Notes under the pieces: generated by a model
The model's input: only the letters and a program-made list of their open reading frames with translations
The model's database searches: none
What the model was told of the DNA's origin: nothing
Program-made: the position numbers and the translations under genes
Shown: in pieces, positions 1 through 12,726 of the stretch
Position numbering within the stretch: the stretch's first letter is position 1
Layout of the letters: every line of letters starts with the position of its first letter
Source: Tricholomella constricta
Lineage: Eukaryota; Basidiomycota; Agaricomycetes; Agaricales; Lyophyllaceae
Assembly (NCBI GenBank): GCA_013368375.1
Contig: JAACJP010000009.1
Location: 558,001-622,000 of the forward strand
Reading direction: 5' to 3'
DNA length: 64,000 nt

Positions 1-96
1 GCTCCTGAACCCGTTATCACCAGCTCGACTGCACGACAGTATTTTACGCCTCTGACGCAGACGCAGTCTATTCCGATACCAGACCCGGCGCCATAG
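1..96 (+). CDS. possible C-terminal tail of a gene entering from the left
   Basis: Frame 1 is open from the first base and stops at a TAG at 94-96. The 31 residues are rich in Pro, Thr and Ser, which would suit a disordered protein tail. No domain can be recognised. A chance open frame of this length is not unlikely, so this is only a possibility. Confidence 0.22.
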   Translation, partial: APEPVITSSTARQYFTPLTQTQSIPIPDPAP

Positions 97-771
97 CATA
101 CCCGTTTGCACGAGTCAATTTAATGTATTAGATGTCCTACCATCAATTCTCTACTCGCCCTTCAACAATGGTTACGCGTATTTTCCGGTCGGCGGTACCC
201 CTCTACTACCTTCTACACCAGATATTTCGGATGTCACAGGTGAGTCGATCTATCACAACTCTAGACAGATGATAAGAATCGGAATGCTGTACACTCGGCG
301 CTCCGCTGGAAGAAGACATTCCATGTTTGAAGGTTTTTTCGGTTCGTAGTCCGCCAGCAGCGGTCGTCGGTTAATAACCCACAACGGCGACTCCTTAATT
401 TACCTCCGCTCAAATTTGAAATTGTGTGTTCCCATTTAGGCATGATGAGGGCGGGCGGTCTCATTTTGGTATCACTGCTCAGCCTTTTCTACTGATTGTT
501 TTCCTCCATAGAAAACATGCTGTTGAGAGGACTCTGCGGGTGGGAAAGAACTTATCCGGGTTCGTATCTAGGCCACAGGAACGCCAAGAAGGAAGGGGAA
601 ATGAGGTTCGATTAGAGGCCCGTGACCTTCAAACGTGACCACACGTCACAGGCCATTACCCCAGTATTCCCACCACCGAATTGACGACTTATAACGAACG
701 ATTCTTACCGGTTCCACATCAGCCCACTTCCCTTGAACCCCCACGTCTGCACGTCCACCACCCCCGCCATC
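97..771. other. intergenic, no gene supported
   Basis: Only short, overlapping open frames on both strands are present, none with a recognisable motif. A splice-donor-like GTGAGT lies at about 240, but no exon partner could be fitted to it. The last 100 bases are presumably the promoter of the gene starting at 772; no clear TATA box was seen. Confidence 0.5.
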
Positions 772-1380
772 ATGTCTAACGCTCTTCGTCTCTTCTCAAA
801 AACTTTCCGTGTCGTTACACTCGCAAACCGTGCTTCGGCTCCTATTCGCGCATTCCACTCGCCCTTCGCCGCCTTGGGTGACTCCCCCATAACCTCGCCG
901 TCACATCCCCATCCGTCGACCGTGTACGAAAAGCAGACCGACCATTCCCCCGAGCCGCTCCACGGTTCGCGCACATACGTTGTCTCAGAGCCCGACGCGA
1001 CGTCCAAATTCTACTCAGTGCCCTCGGGCGCCTACCCGACGTCATCCCCGTACATCAACTTCGCGGCGACGGAGGCGCCCAACACTAGTGGAGCCCAGGT
1101 CAGTTCCACCAGTTCCTCCCCGCTCGCGCACAAACAGACCATTCGCACAGTTCCAACGCACCCCGGCGGAGTAGGCGAGAGTGCTTCTGTGAGACATGCC
1201 CATGCGCCCGGAGAGATGGGTGAGCGAGGTGGGAGCGAGGGCGGATTAGGTCTCATGGACAAGGAGGGGACCATCCCGCCGCAGGTGACGCCGACCGATA
1301 GGAATCCTCAACCCGATGGCGCCATGGCAGAGATATTTTCGAAGAAGGGTTTAGATGATGCTTGGAAGGAGAGAAAGTAG
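772..1380 (+). CDS. hypothetical protein with mitochondrial-type presequence
   Basis: A single exon encoding 202 residues, read from the ATG at 772; an upstream in-frame extension to 733 lacks an ATG. The N-terminus (MSNALRLFSKTFRVVTLANR) is free of acidic residues and rich in Arg/Lys, Leu and Ser, which is typical of a mitochondrial import presequence. The rest is hydrophilic and rich in Pro, Ser, Gly and His, with no transmembrane segment and no recognised domain. The C-terminus ends in a short charged stretch (SKKGLDDAWKERK). The mitochondrial location is inferred from the presequence only; function unknown. Confidence 0.7.
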   Translation: MSNALRLFSKTFRVVTLANRASAPIRAFHSPFAALGDSPITSPSHPHPSTVYEKQTDHSPEPLHGSRTYVVSEPDATSKFYSVPSGAYPTSSPYINFAATEAPNTSGAQVSSTSSSPLAHKQTIRTVPTHPGGVGESASVRHAHAPGEMGERGGSEGGLGLMDKEGTIPPQVTPTDRNPQPDGAMAEIFSKKGLDDAWKERK

Positions 1381-4156
1381 GCCGCTAATATTCTTCCGAA
1401 CCCACTTTAGGGGCCTGGTCAAGGACATAATTCGCTTTCGTTGTTTGCTACTTTTCTTTTCTTCATATTTCTTTGCCGACGAGTGTACGATCATCCCGTA
1501 TGGTGTAGAGTTTATATATAGCCGAGGTCTAATCTTGCTGTTCATTTGAGATTGCAGATTTTATCAGGCTTGACGTTCAGTGCCTTGTGTGGCGCGGTAG
1601 TATGCAGCTTCTATGCGTCTGACACTTAGTTCAAGAGAGAGCAAAGACCTCGCTGGAGTCCAATTCCTAACGTATTCAGGTTCTACTGGCGACGCCTGCT
1701 TTGATCATCCTGCCATTTAACTCATTCACACGCACATGGACAGTGTCTTCGGTGATTGCTCACCAATGCAGAGCGATCAGCAAGAGGTGACTATCTGGAA
1801 TAAATTATGTTCGCGACAATATGCGGAACGTCGAGATTCGCGTCCATGTGTATGTTTAGGTATCCACCAGTACACCAGGGCATCGTGGGATCGAGGGGCA
1901 GACGGCGAGGAATCAAGTTTTCCATACGTCCTTTCATGTCAGAGGGAGACATCAAAAGAGAGAGAAAGCTTCGAAAGCAAGATCAAGGGTAGGGCGTAGG
2001 CAGGACGTGGACGTTAAGCGCGCAGGTAAGTATAGACGGGCGCCCACGAGCAGATTCCTTACCACAAAGCTGTCTGTGTGAAGGAAAAAATATGAAGGGT
2101 CGGCGCACGCGAGCAGAATTCGAACCCAGCCCAACGATTTGTGACACGAGGAATCCAGGTATGAAGCAGACCAAAGAACAGCCGCAACGAACGGAAGCCA
2201 CAGTCCTGAGTGAGAGGGGCGAGGCATGTTCCAGTAACCTTAACCGGGAATACGACATCAGTGCGTGGAAGCCAAGGAGGGACATGAACAACCCCCCCCC
2301 CCCCCCTTTGGAATGCAGGACATGAGAGAGAAAGCAGAACGAGTTCACCAGCCTAAGTCCAAAGCCGAAAGTTTAAGCCGCAGCCTTTGACGCCAGAGCA
2401 GCCCTGTACCCGTCCGCGAAGGCAAGCCACCGCCCACGACCCTTTGCTCCTGTCCCAAGGAACCGAACAAAGTGAACGAGAGGGCCCATGTGCCCAAGCT
2501 GGTGGCGGCAGCTGCTGCCGGAGTTTCAGATAATCCAGACCACGCCTCTACATCACGTAAAAATGGCTTGACAGCTTTCATGGAGGCTCCAGGGAGGGGG
2601 GCTCGGACTCAGTGGGATACTGGATCGAGGGCTGTGGGCGTGTGTTCCTTCGGCACGCGATGATGGCGAATTTGGGGTGGTGTCAAACGAAGACGAAGGG
2701 TGTGTGGGCGCATGGTTCGAAGTGCCGCGGGAGGTGGATATAGGGACACTTGGGCAGTGGATCGATCGTGTCAGAGATTATACAAACATAGAAACCGCAG
2801 GGGGGCCGTTATGGAAAGCGGAAGTTGAGATGTGGAAGGCAGCCCAAATCCGTCGATAAATTGTGGAGCCCATGTGTATGTTTCCGCGGTCAAAATAATG
2901 TCAGGCATAGTTATCGAAGCGTAGACGAGACGTGTTTAATTTGGCAATGCTATTGCCCTTGAGCCAGGAAGCAAGGCCACGCATCCTCGCCATCCGATTT
3001 CGGTCAGTCTACCAGCAAATAGACGCCTTATGGCAAAAATTGGACAGGAACCTTCATGAGCGGGTCTGAATTGAGGTTCAAACCGAGGTTGAGTCATAGA
3101 CTGCGTTAATACCTGGAGAACTCGCCCAATCCTTCAATCCATGCGTGACGAAACACGTAGTATCTATTTCATGAATTTCGGAAGTTCTCGTGACGCGTGC
3201 AAGGGTATAGGGGAAGCAAAAAGAGGCGCCGCCGCGTGTGAAGCGCGTACACCAAGTAGTTGGGCTGACAGTGAGCCCTTGGCCCAGTTGAGGTGAATGA
3301 TGCCAGAATCCAAGAATAGGAACCATGAAATGCCCAGTCGTGGCCTGGCATGATGCACGCGAGGGGAAGATTTGACTTGTCGGAGCACAGAACCTGCAGG
3401 ATCAATCGAACTGATCAGCGGAAAGTAAACGTGCTGGTCGTATAGAAAATACAGACCGGTCACCGACCGCATAGTTGCATACTGATAGCAGATATATGCC
3501 GCGGAATTCCATGTAAACATGAAGGTTGAATTTATTCAAGGTGTGGTCCATGGCCGTCGTATTACGAGGACAGGTCTGTCAAGTGAAAAGTCAATGATTT
3601 GGAAGAACTCGATTACATTGGCAGAGAAGCGACCCCCTACAATGCGCAAATCCCGTGTCGTGCTCCACGATTCGAGAAGAAAGTCAAGCGCGGAGGCCCG
3701 ATGATGCTCAGGTGTAAACCTTGAGCAATTTATTTTTGGATTTTGCACATGGCTGCAGACGAGTGTTGTCCGGTAAACAAGATGACAGAGTAGAGACCCA
3801 GGTAACTCTTCGAAAAATGGAAAAGAAAGCGTGAGCCAGCAGGACAGAGAGGGTTTTCCCGAGGAGAAAATATTCAGGATCAAGTAGGGCAGTCGCTTTT
3901 CTGCGTCCTTCACGGAGATTACGTTGGAAAATTACACAGTATTTTCTGCCATCACATTAGGGCTTAGAGGAGGCGCAAAAGAGTAGAGCTTTTAGTGTTG
4001 AATGTGATCTTGAGAAAGGGCTGACAGTGATCGGAGATACCGTGACCATTTAGCAATTCCCGCGCCACCAGTGTTTCTGCGTGGAATCCCTTTTCGGAAG
4101 CCAGATCTGAACACCTTGTCTCCTTACAACCATCCGCCACTCTCCAGAGTGCCTAG
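1381..4156. other. 2.8 kb intergenic stretch, no gene supported
   Basis: Short frames occur on both strands, but none shows a domain or a consistent exon chain. Landmarks are a run of 14 C at about 2290-2305 and an open frame at 2677-2859 (60 residues, with a WIDRVRDYTN stretch) that could be a stray exon but has no recognisable family. The part just before 4157 should hold the sirtuin promoter. Confidence 0.5.
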
Positions 4157-6104
4157 ATGACCCTCTTTCTCCCTCTTGCGGCGAACACGCCTCAACCAAC
4201 GTCCCCGTCTTTTCTCACAGAATCCACCGACTCACGGACGCAGATTTTGAAAGTGATCAAGTCTATCCTGAAGGCGAAGAGAATCGTGGTTATCTGTGGT
4301 GTGTTTCATCCTCTTTGTGTGGCAGAGCGGTGGCCTAAATTCTTCAACAGGTGCTGGAATATCTGTACGAGCTGGAATCCCTGATTTTAGGTCCTCGGAA
4401 GGCCTGTTCAAAACACTGAAACGAGACAACCCACGAGAGGCGCTGGCATCTGGAAAGGACCTCTTTGATGCTTCAATTTTCAATGTGAGTTCAACGGTGC
4501 TGTCCCGTTTGGATCATCTCTCCACGCCGAGGAGAGGCGGGAATGCATGTGCTTTCCACACGGCCTTTAACGCTCGAAGTATGCTCTGCAGCGCTCTGAC
4601 AAGTCTTTTACAGTCCGAACATAAAACTGCCCTATTTTGCCAAATGATTGCTCAGCTGTGGGGCCTCTCACAAGCCGCCCAACCGACCGCGTTCCATAAT
4701 GTCCTGCGCTCGCTTGATGACCGGGGCAAGTTACTCAGGGTATACACTCAGAATATTGACGCTATCGAGGAGAAGTGTGGGCTGTCATTCGGGGTTCCCG
4801 AGTTTGAAGATAAACGATGCAAGGGCCGGTCCAAAGCAACGACGATCACAGCTTCCGAACCTGCCTGCCTCATCAAAGAACCACCGCCACCTGACGCCAA
4901 CAAGCTTCTTTGCCCACCAGGCGACCCGCCGAGGTGTATACCTTTACACGGGACGCTTCGACTGCTGCATTGTCAGATCTGCAACTGCTCTTATCCGCTT
5001 GAAGAGCATCTGCCCTCGCTCTCATCGGGCCAGCCGCCACAATGCCCAGAGTGTACATCTATGGAGGAGACGCGACAGTTGATAGGAAAGCGGGCAAGGG
5101 GGATCGGGAAACTTCGGCCCAGCGTTGTTCTGTATAACGAGGCGCACAAGGATGGAGAGGGCGTCGGAGATGTCGTTCAGAAAGACTTGATTGGGTCGTC
5201 GAAGGGGAAGGGCAGGAGCGGGGCGGACCTCCTTTTGGTGGTGGGAACAAGTCTTCGAGTGCCGGGTACCAAACGAATGGTGCGAGAGTTTGCTAAAGCT
5301 GTTCGCTCTCGAGGTTCTGCGTCTTCCAGTCCGAGTCCTTCGTCATCGCCTCGACGTTCACCTGCCAACGACGAGGAACTATCTATGAAGGCGATATACC
5401 TGAACCTTGATTTCCCGGTGCCTACTCGTGAATGGGAGGGTGTGTTTGACGCGTGGATACAGGGCGATGCTCAAGGATTTGCGGAAATGCTGCATGAGGA
5501 GATCGAGAAGGAGATCAAGGCAAAGGAGCTCGTCATCGAGAGGAAGCGAAAACGGGAGGAGGAGGCATCGTCGCCCGATAAGAAAGAGAATTTATCGAAG
5601 GCACGCCAAGATGTAAAGCAAACGAAACGTAAAGCCTTGTCATCACCCACTCATTCTTCTAAACGACGGAAGATTGTTCTTCCCCCAACTCCACCCAAGA
5701 CGCCGATTATGGTCACCACAACCCCCAGACTCATTCTTCGCATTCCCGCTCGCCCTCCACAGACATGCCTTGTCCCTGAAGTGTACATCACCACTACGCC
5801 TTCGTCAGTACCTTATAAGAGGTCAAGTTTCTCGAAAGGGCACCCACCTATCACACCAGAGAGGTCACCACCTACTCGCATCAACCTGTCTACCAAGGCA
5901 GGGCGACGAGCTGCTCGCGCTGCGCGGGCGGCTCGCAGTGTTCCTAAAGCTGACGCGACGCCAGTGCCTGCTCAACCAGATGTTCAACGGCCCGACTCTC
6001 CACTGAGCGCCTTGGACGATGAAGACGAGGAGGACGAGAACGCCCATCTGTTGCCTGATTCGTTCGTGCGGACTGTCCAGTGTGGTTTGCGCGAGCATGG
6101 ATGA
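4157..6104 (+). CDS. Sir2-family NAD-dependent deacetylase, Hst3/Hst4-like
   Basis: A sirtuin removes acetyl groups from lysines using NAD+. The Hst3/Hst4 branch in yeasts acts in the nucleus on histone H3 K56. Three exons (4157-4298, 4351-4484, 4614-6104) give 588 residues. The first intron falls inside the NAD-binding motif, and joining it restores GAGISVRAGIPDFRSSEGLF. The second intron (4485-4613) is a multiple of three without a stop and is called because it interrupts the conserved stretch before SEHKTALFCQM. Further motifs are TQNIDAIEE, the catalytic histidine in IPLHGTL, two zinc-binding CxxC pairs (CQIC, CPEC) and VVGTSLRVPG. A long basic, Ser/Pro-rich C-terminal tail with KRKR and KRRK stretches could hold nuclear localisation signals. 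Subfamily placement is by motif wording, not by a tree. Confidence 0.9.
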
Positions 6105-6721
6105 AGCGCGTGAGCTCTGTAATGAGCATGCCCTTATATATATTATATTTATCGTTATTGTAGTTCTAGCGTACATATTCAATACTAGTTACGATTCTTG
6201 ATGTCAAGCGTAGTTTCTGCGAACGTGGTGTGCGCGCTCAGCGCTCGATATTCATGGTATGGTTCAATACGGACCGGTCCGGTATCTTCCACGCTTCACA
6301 TCCGCCATCAGCAGCCTCCGACTCATGACCATCATTATAAGAATGGACCGATACGATTTATGGTGAGTAGGCGAGGAAGTCATCTGAATTCTGGCCCTCC
6401 GAGGCACCAATGGCACGCTGAGCCTCCATGACAGTTCATCCCATGACCTACCACCTACATAGATCGAACTTGAATGTATGGGCTTTGAAAAGCCTGCTCG
6501 TCTTGCAGTGTACACTTGACGCCATCTTTCCGCGAGGGCAAACTTCATCAAAAACGCATGATTGCGTTCTTGCAACAGCTCCAGGATACAGTATTACTTT
6601 ATGACCTCGTCCACGGATGCGAAGGAGTCCTAACCACCCCCCGGCCGCTGCGGCTCGGTTTTGTCTTCGAACGCAGTTCTCACCGAGACACACCCGTCGC
6701 GTCTCTATATTTCGAGGGTCG

Positions 6722-6728
6722 TATAAAA
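6722..6728 (+). promoter_or_regulatory. TATA box of the pectate lyase gene
   Basis: TATAAAA lies 44 bases before the ATG at 6766, a plausible core-promoter distance for a short 5' leader in a fungus. Confidence 0.5.
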
Positions 6729-6765
6729 GCGCGATGTTGTGTTACCGCATTCACAATCGGATCCA

Positions 6766-8167
6766 ATGCTTGCGCCCTTCTTTCTGACCATCTCTTTCTT
6801 GATTGCTGCTGCTGCTGCCCAGGATGGGTACGCGTCTTTGAACGGCGGGACGAAAGGCGCTGCTGGTGGGACTACTACAACAGTATCCGCCGCGGCGGCG
6901 TTTCAAACCGCCATCAAGGTAGGTGTGATGTTCATTCTATACTTCTCGCATGATTTCTTCTGCATTTTAGAGCGATACTGCGAAGACTGTGTACTTGAAG
7001 GGACCCATCACCCTCTCATCTCAGGCTGCTGTTGGCAAGATAGAACGTCGAACAAATTCGCGTTCTGCCGATGCTAATTGTATTTCACGCACGGTATAGG
7101 CAACAACACGTCGATCATTGGCGTCGGTGCCTCTGGCATCATCAATGGAGGTGGACTCAAGATCTCCGGCAAAGCCAACGTTATTGTACGCAATCTGGTC
7201 ATCAACAAGGTGGTCGGAAACGATGCGATCACAATCCAACGCTCCAGAAATATTTGGATCGACCACAACGAATTCTACAGCGATACGACCCACGGATTCG
7301 ATTATTATGACGGTCAAGTCGACATCACGCATGCCTGCGATTTCATCACCGTTTCGTACAATTACTTCCACGATCACTACAAGGTACGAGCTTATTCTCT
7401 TGATCACCCTTCTTATCTTAACCGCCTTATAGTGCTCCTTGATTGGACATGACCCAGGAAACTCAGCAGAAGGTTTGTCCTTTACACAATTATTTTTGCA
7501 GCATCTCGCCAACTCCGTCTCCAGACACCGGGAAATTCCATATCACTTAGTTCTAGGTCACGAAATTTTATCCGCTCGACGGAACTCATTTTGCTTTCTG
7601 ATAGTCATCACAATCGATGGAACAACATCCATACACGCACGCCTGGTGAGGCTTGCGGATGAAAAAACACCACTGTCTCCCTGAAAATTTCACTGATAGC
7701 TATGCGATTTGCCCATGTGCATACATTTAACAATCTTTTCGACAACGTTGTCTCCCAAGGCATCCACTCTCGGTCTCAGGCTCAGGTTCTCGTCGAAGGC
7801 AATGTGTTTGCCAACGCACCTGAACCAGGTAAATTTATTCGTATCCTCAATGTACCATCCAATGCTAACATGAAGGCCCGCAGTATCCACTTACGGCTTC
7901 GTGATTCCTGAAGACTCCCCTGCCAATCCCTCTGGTGACTTTGAGCCTGACGGTTTTGCCAACTTCGGAGCCGGTGAGGCCGTCTTTAATACTACACTGC
8001 GCTGGAAAGCTGACTTGTTTCTGGGCGAAGCTAATGACTTCGGGACCGGAAAGAACAATATTACTGCCACGGGATCGTTCACCAGTGTGTCTTATTCGTA
8101 CATACTCACACCGCTTGCCAATGTCCGTTCGGTTGTGACTGCTGGTGCAGGAGTTGGCAAAATTTAA
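6766..8167 (+). CDS. secreted pectate lyase, polysaccharide lyase family 1
   Basis: PL1 enzymes cleave polygalacturonate in plant cell walls by beta-elimination, using calcium. Eight exons fit: 6766-6918, 6971-7034, 7100-7383, 7433-7472, 7525-7549, 7605-7645, 7700-7828 and 7884-8167, summing to exactly 339 codons plus stop. The start is the ATG that opens a signal peptide (MLAPFFLTISFLIAAAAAQ). PL1 motifs follow in order: NTSIIGVG, WIDHNEFYS, YDGQVDITHACDFITVSYN, HHNRWNNIHTRTPAMRF and VEGNVFAN. The Arg of HTRTP lies in the family's conserved active-site region. One intron (7035-7099) needs a GC donor, and the 7525-7549 exon is only 25 nt, followed by a weak donor (GTTCTA). All conserved blocks are intact, so the gene looks functional and probably serves plant-litter breakdown outside the cell. 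Confidence 0.88.
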
Positions 8168-8374
8168 GAATACGTATCATATTTCAAGTTGTAATCGCTC
8201 GAAGAATGTTCTTGAATGGATCCAGGCCGCAAGTCTTTATTAAGCCAATTATTGTGAGGTCTGGCCTGAGTCCAAGTATTTGATCTTGGTCCGGTGGTGG
8301 GAAGATTTCTCACGTGCCTAGAGACGCGTCACTCGCGAACCCAACGACTCTCGTCTTGATTCAATCCCAATACC

Positions 8375-8806
8375 ATGTCTGCATCTGCCTCTACATCCAA
8401 AGCCTCAGAGAGCACATCAAAAGCCGCGGAGCAGAAGCCCGAGGCCACACAACATCTCGGTGTTTTAGAAGAAGACGATGAGTTTGAGGAGTTCGCGGTA
8501 GCAGGTTCGTCGCAACTTTCTTGATTGAACAGAACAGTGACTTACCTCCACGATTCTTACTAGACTGGGATGATTCGCAAACCGACCTCGCTCATCTTGC
8601 CGGTGCGGCGCCCGGGGCTACGAAGTCTGGAGGTGACAAGCTATGGGAGGACAATTGGGACGATGATGATATCGAGGATGAATTCAGCACACAACTTCGG
8701 TGAGTTATGCTCGTCCTCCCATGTATATTATCTCACATCCGTGTAATACAGAAACGAGCTTGCGAAGGCGAACAAGGGTTCTTCAGGAGATGCCATGGAG
8801 CACTAA
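8375..8806 (+). CDS. SEM1: 26S proteasome lid subunit Sem1/Dss1
   Basis: Sem1/Dss1 is a tiny acidic protein of the proteasome lid, also found in the TREX-2 complex and with BRCA2-type recombination proteins. Three exons (8375-8504, 8564-8699, 8752-8806) give 106 residues. The acidic hallmarks are LGVLEEDDEFEEFAV, then DWDD, then LWEDNWDDDDIEDEFSTQLR, ending with NELAK and a short tail. Both introns join in frame exactly at family-conserved positions. It is somewhat longer than yeast Sem1, mainly through a Ser/Ala-rich N-terminus and an insert between the two acidic blocks. The family signature is clear despite the small size. Confidence 0.93.
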
Positions 8807-9051
8807 ATTACTCGAATGACTTTCGATGTGTACTTTTGCTGTCCTATGAAGATATTCGCCAACTTTCGCTTTGATGTGTGATGCGGGCATCTACGCAATT
8901 ACTACACTCAGTCCTGGAAAGTATCGCGTCGAGGAACAATGCTTTTCATCATTTCTGGCCGGAGCCACTTAAGTCATTAACATTAAATTCATCGCACAGA
9001 TTTCGTACATCGCGACATTATAGAATCGTCAGTCAAACGGACCCCTCCACA

Positions 9052-11631
9052 TCAAACCTTCTCTTCTTCCGATGCTGGCTTCTTATCGTCGGCCACTACG
9101 ACCTGTTCGACCATAGTATCCTCACCAAGGCCCATCTGACTCGTATCGTATCCATGAGCCTCAAGATATTCCCGGAACTAACCAATGATCAGCCGGCCTT
9201 GTCAGAAATTATTCCAGCCTGGACATACCTCACGATCCTCTTTCTCCATGCCGTCTTGGGTCAAAGGAGTGATAAAGAAGTAAGTGACGATTGCACTCAA
9301 GACGGCAAGACCTACAGCCCTGTGTGAATTCATAATCAGGCGCATCGAAACCCGAACATACCGCTGCCGACCCAGAAAGGACCTGTGTTCCCTCTTACAG
9401 TTTCAGAACCGCCGAAAGCTGTATATTGATTGCCCGACACGGTTTAGTCCCTGTTTTCAAAAACACGCAAAAAACTTGCCTTTGATCATAGGCGGGAAGG
9501 CTGGCGAAAAAAAAAAAATCCTCATGAATTGCGTTTCTCGGTGTGCGTCAGAGGCTCTCACCCCAAGTGCCAACGAAGGCTCCGATTTTACCAATGGCAG
9601 CGGCTAAGCCATAGAACTGTCCTCGAACCGCGGTGGGGCTGGACTTGCTGGCTAATAACCCAAGGTTGTTTCCAGGACCGAACTCACCGAAGCTCAGGAA
9701 AATGCCGTAGACGACCTGAACAGATTATGAGAAGGAGGTCCCGAACTGTTAAAGTCTGCTCTCACAGCAAATCCGCCGATATGATTCGTGAGTCTTTTAA
9801 ATTGGTCAGTCAAAGGTGATAGCTAGTAATAGTCGGTCTTACTGAACATAGAAACCACTCATAAAGAATCCAATGATAGCTTGCAACATAAGACCAGTGA
9901 TCTGGCTGTGCATCAGCTCACGGATAGTTTGGAGGTTGAAAAGGTATCCACCATGGTCCGTTTTGGGCCCAAATAATCAACGACGTATGCACCAATCAAG
10001 GTTCCAGGAATGTAGAACAAGCTGAACAGGACGTCGAGATCTGCCAATGCCAGAGTTCAGGTGTATGATGACGTACTTGATGATAACATTCCAGCCAAAA
10101 ACGACTGTCAGGCTTGTTGAACCACCGGTAATACTGTGTTGGATGTGTGGATGAACGCGAACATATAAAATGGGGCAACTTCGCGCTTACTTGTCAACGA
10201 TGGTCGACGAATATATACCGAACTGTTCAGACCTTGAAAATGAGAAAACATGAAATCCCTACTCGAGCACGGCAAACTTACAGGGTATCTGAACGTACCG
10301 CAGTCAGTTGGCGGACATACGCGAAGAATACATTCAGACATACACAATGAAATCATACAAAAACCTATGTCATCAAGGATGAGCGACAACGTGCATATAT
10401 CAAATGTTTATATATATTGCCGCACCATGTGAAGGAAATTGCAGCCAAAGAGGTTCCGTAGCGTTTAAGGATCAACATATACGGAATGCGCGCCCTTTTC
10501 ATTGAATCTTTCTTGTAGCGAACCGGTTCATCCATGTTAAGACGCCAGATGAACACAAGGAGGGCGGGAACGACGCCGAGTCCGAGGGAAAGTCGCCATA
10601 CTGCCCGGAGGTGGTTGTCTCCAAAGCTTATGTGGGTCAGCCTTCCAGTCACGCGACAGAAGCGAACGGGAAGACAAACATCCAAAACAACACAAGTGGA
10701 GTAAACGCTGCAATCACGAAGCCAAAATCAATCATAGTGTCTAGAGAAAGGCATCATTGCTAGGAGTACGGGCGAAGAACATGTGACGAACTAGTCGCGA
10801 GAGCAAACCATCGATGTTGGGCTTTCTTGTCAATTCCTGGTTCTTCAGATTGTTCAGAAGCAGAGACGGATCCGCATGGATATTCCGCTCCGACTCCGAT
10901 ACCAAGAAAGAAGCTAAATGTAGCATGCTTAAAATTGACAAATAGGAAACACGGGCCTGCTTACCGCATGGCACTAAGCATACTCAGTAGTCCCTCAACG
11001 CTTCCATTTGCACCAGAAGAAGCTGCAGATAGGGCAGAGAAGAGGGCAACGATGACGGTAGCTGACATCTGTGATATCTGAGGTGAGCAGACAATCGAAA
11101 AATATCTGGTCCGGACATTGAGCTACCATCCCAAATTTCCTTCCCACTTTATCGGAGAGGTAGCCTAGGTGCTAGGATAAATAGAAGTCGCACAATGAGG
11201 AAGTGACTCGCCCACCAAAGATCAACATTCCAACGACCGTCCCAGCAAATCCAAGGCTGTTCACGACAGTGCTATAGTTGTGTGCACTCACGATGTCGGC
11301 TCCATACACGCGTTTGAGCACTAAGATAAAATTTAAGATTGGCCACCAGCTTAAGGCAGACCAACCAACGTGTGTTGACTGTGAAGGATATTTGAAAACG
11401 ATAGCGCAAAAAATCAGGAATTCAAACGTACCGCCGCCAATGATCCCATTCGCATATCCTATGAAGAACAATTCAGCATCTGCACATCATTGACCGTCCA
11501 ATCCGCATTACCATCTGAGAATAAAGCAGTTCCACAACTATCCGGACGTGAGTTGCGCTTTGCGAGCGTAAAATAAGGGAGGCGTACGCAAAAATGAGGG
11601 AGACACTCCTGATACGTGACTTCAAGGACAT
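9052..11631 (-). CDS. MFS transporter, GIT1-like (glycerophosphoinositol/phosphate permease type)
   Basis: A plasma-membrane permease of the major facilitator family. By motif wording it belongs with the fungal GIT1-like carriers, which import glycerophosphodiesters or phosphate. It is split into many short exons. The N-terminus starts at the ATG at 11629-11631. Exons 11588-11631, 11512-11537, 11432-11458 and 11370-11378, and the exon starting at 11320, together read [16 protein letters not shown], then [20 protein letters not shown]. Further blocks are [78 protein letters not shown] and a soluble tail ending near EEEKV. The stop is at 9052-9054. One exon of only 9 nt is required. No disabling mutation was found, but exon borders in 9.7-11.0 kb were not all worked out. 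Substrate is inferred. Confidence 0.82.
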
Positions 11632-12726
11632 GGCGGCGAGTAAAAAAGCTTCGCGAAGTACATGCACATGATAAGTAGCTTTTGTAGACGCTATCGTCCT
11701 GCCAGAATGATCATAGATGCTGATGGGGCAAGTTGGTGCCAGGGGTCCTGAGTCAAAAATAGCCCTCGCCAATGCAACTCCACTGCCGCACGTTTATTTG
11801 TCGAGTGTCGACGCGCCAAATCGATGACCACGCCCGCTTTGATCCCGCCTGAACTAAGGCAGTCACTCGCCGATGCCCGCAGATTTTCGCCGCCCCATGA
11901 CGCGATTAATCGGCTCATTATAGAATGATCAATTGATGGATGACCTTCGAGGAAGAGATGTCAGGGGCCTACAACCAACACGAGAGGCGGTGTACGACGC
12001 GACGCACGCGGGCTTTCACCACGGCCAAGAAAATGCAGGGCGCCGGTGAATGTAGATGGGCTGCAGCGAGACTGAGAAGTACATTTCAGAGCATCTGACA
12101 TCAAGTGCCGATTTCTGTGACAAGCGAACTCGTTGAGACTTTACGCCTTCAGTGGGAGCGCAATGCTTGAGGAAGCTTACGTTGGCCATTGTCATGCTTG
12201 GACCCGTGATCTCCAAATCAGCAATCTAGGACCTGCCGAAAGGTTATCTAGGAAACGTTTTCATGGAATGGAGATAAAATATTAGACAACGTTACTCACA
12301 TTGCATCGTACACGATGCCGAGCACGTCGGATATCAATATCACATCTGACTGAGATACAATACGGAGTACTCAGGATTCTCGGAGCTTCCTAACATGCGA
12401 TATCGCCACTTGGACATGGTGTGTTCGCGCGCAGAGCATAGAGGCGCATTGACATGTTGACGCGTATATACAAGCAGGGCCACTCCACAAAAAATGCTGC
12501 CGGCGCCACTGCGGGTACAAGTGTTGCACTGTACAGACTGCAGTGAAGCTGGATTACGGGCAAGCGGGCAGGAAGAATTAATATACTGACATGTTTGGAA
12601 ACGCGCAGCAGGGAGCCGAATTCAAAAATTGACGTCAACTTAAAAAATAACGACCTCGACCGCATATAAAGACAAAAAGGGAGGCCATCTGTCCATAGAT
12701 TGATTCAGCATTTTTAGGATCACATC
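11632..12726. other. 1.1 kb intergenic region
   Basis: Divergent promoter space between the minus-strand permease and the plus-strand DUF6593 gene. Only short frames without motifs are seen. A TATA box near the right end is listed separately. Confidence 0.5.
12665..12671 (+). promoter_or_regulatory. TATA box of the first DUF6593 gene
   Basis: TATAAAG lies about 60 bases before the ATG at 12727. Confidence 0.45.

Noticed and set aside
2100..2140. tRNA-like B box (GGTTCGAATTC on the minus strand)
   Set aside because: The T stem does not pair, and no A box or acceptor stem fits. The same holds for similar strings near 13965 and 16660.
2290..2305. Run of 14 C as a regulatory or structural element
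   Set aside because: A lone homopolymer without context; most likely only a slippage-prone site.
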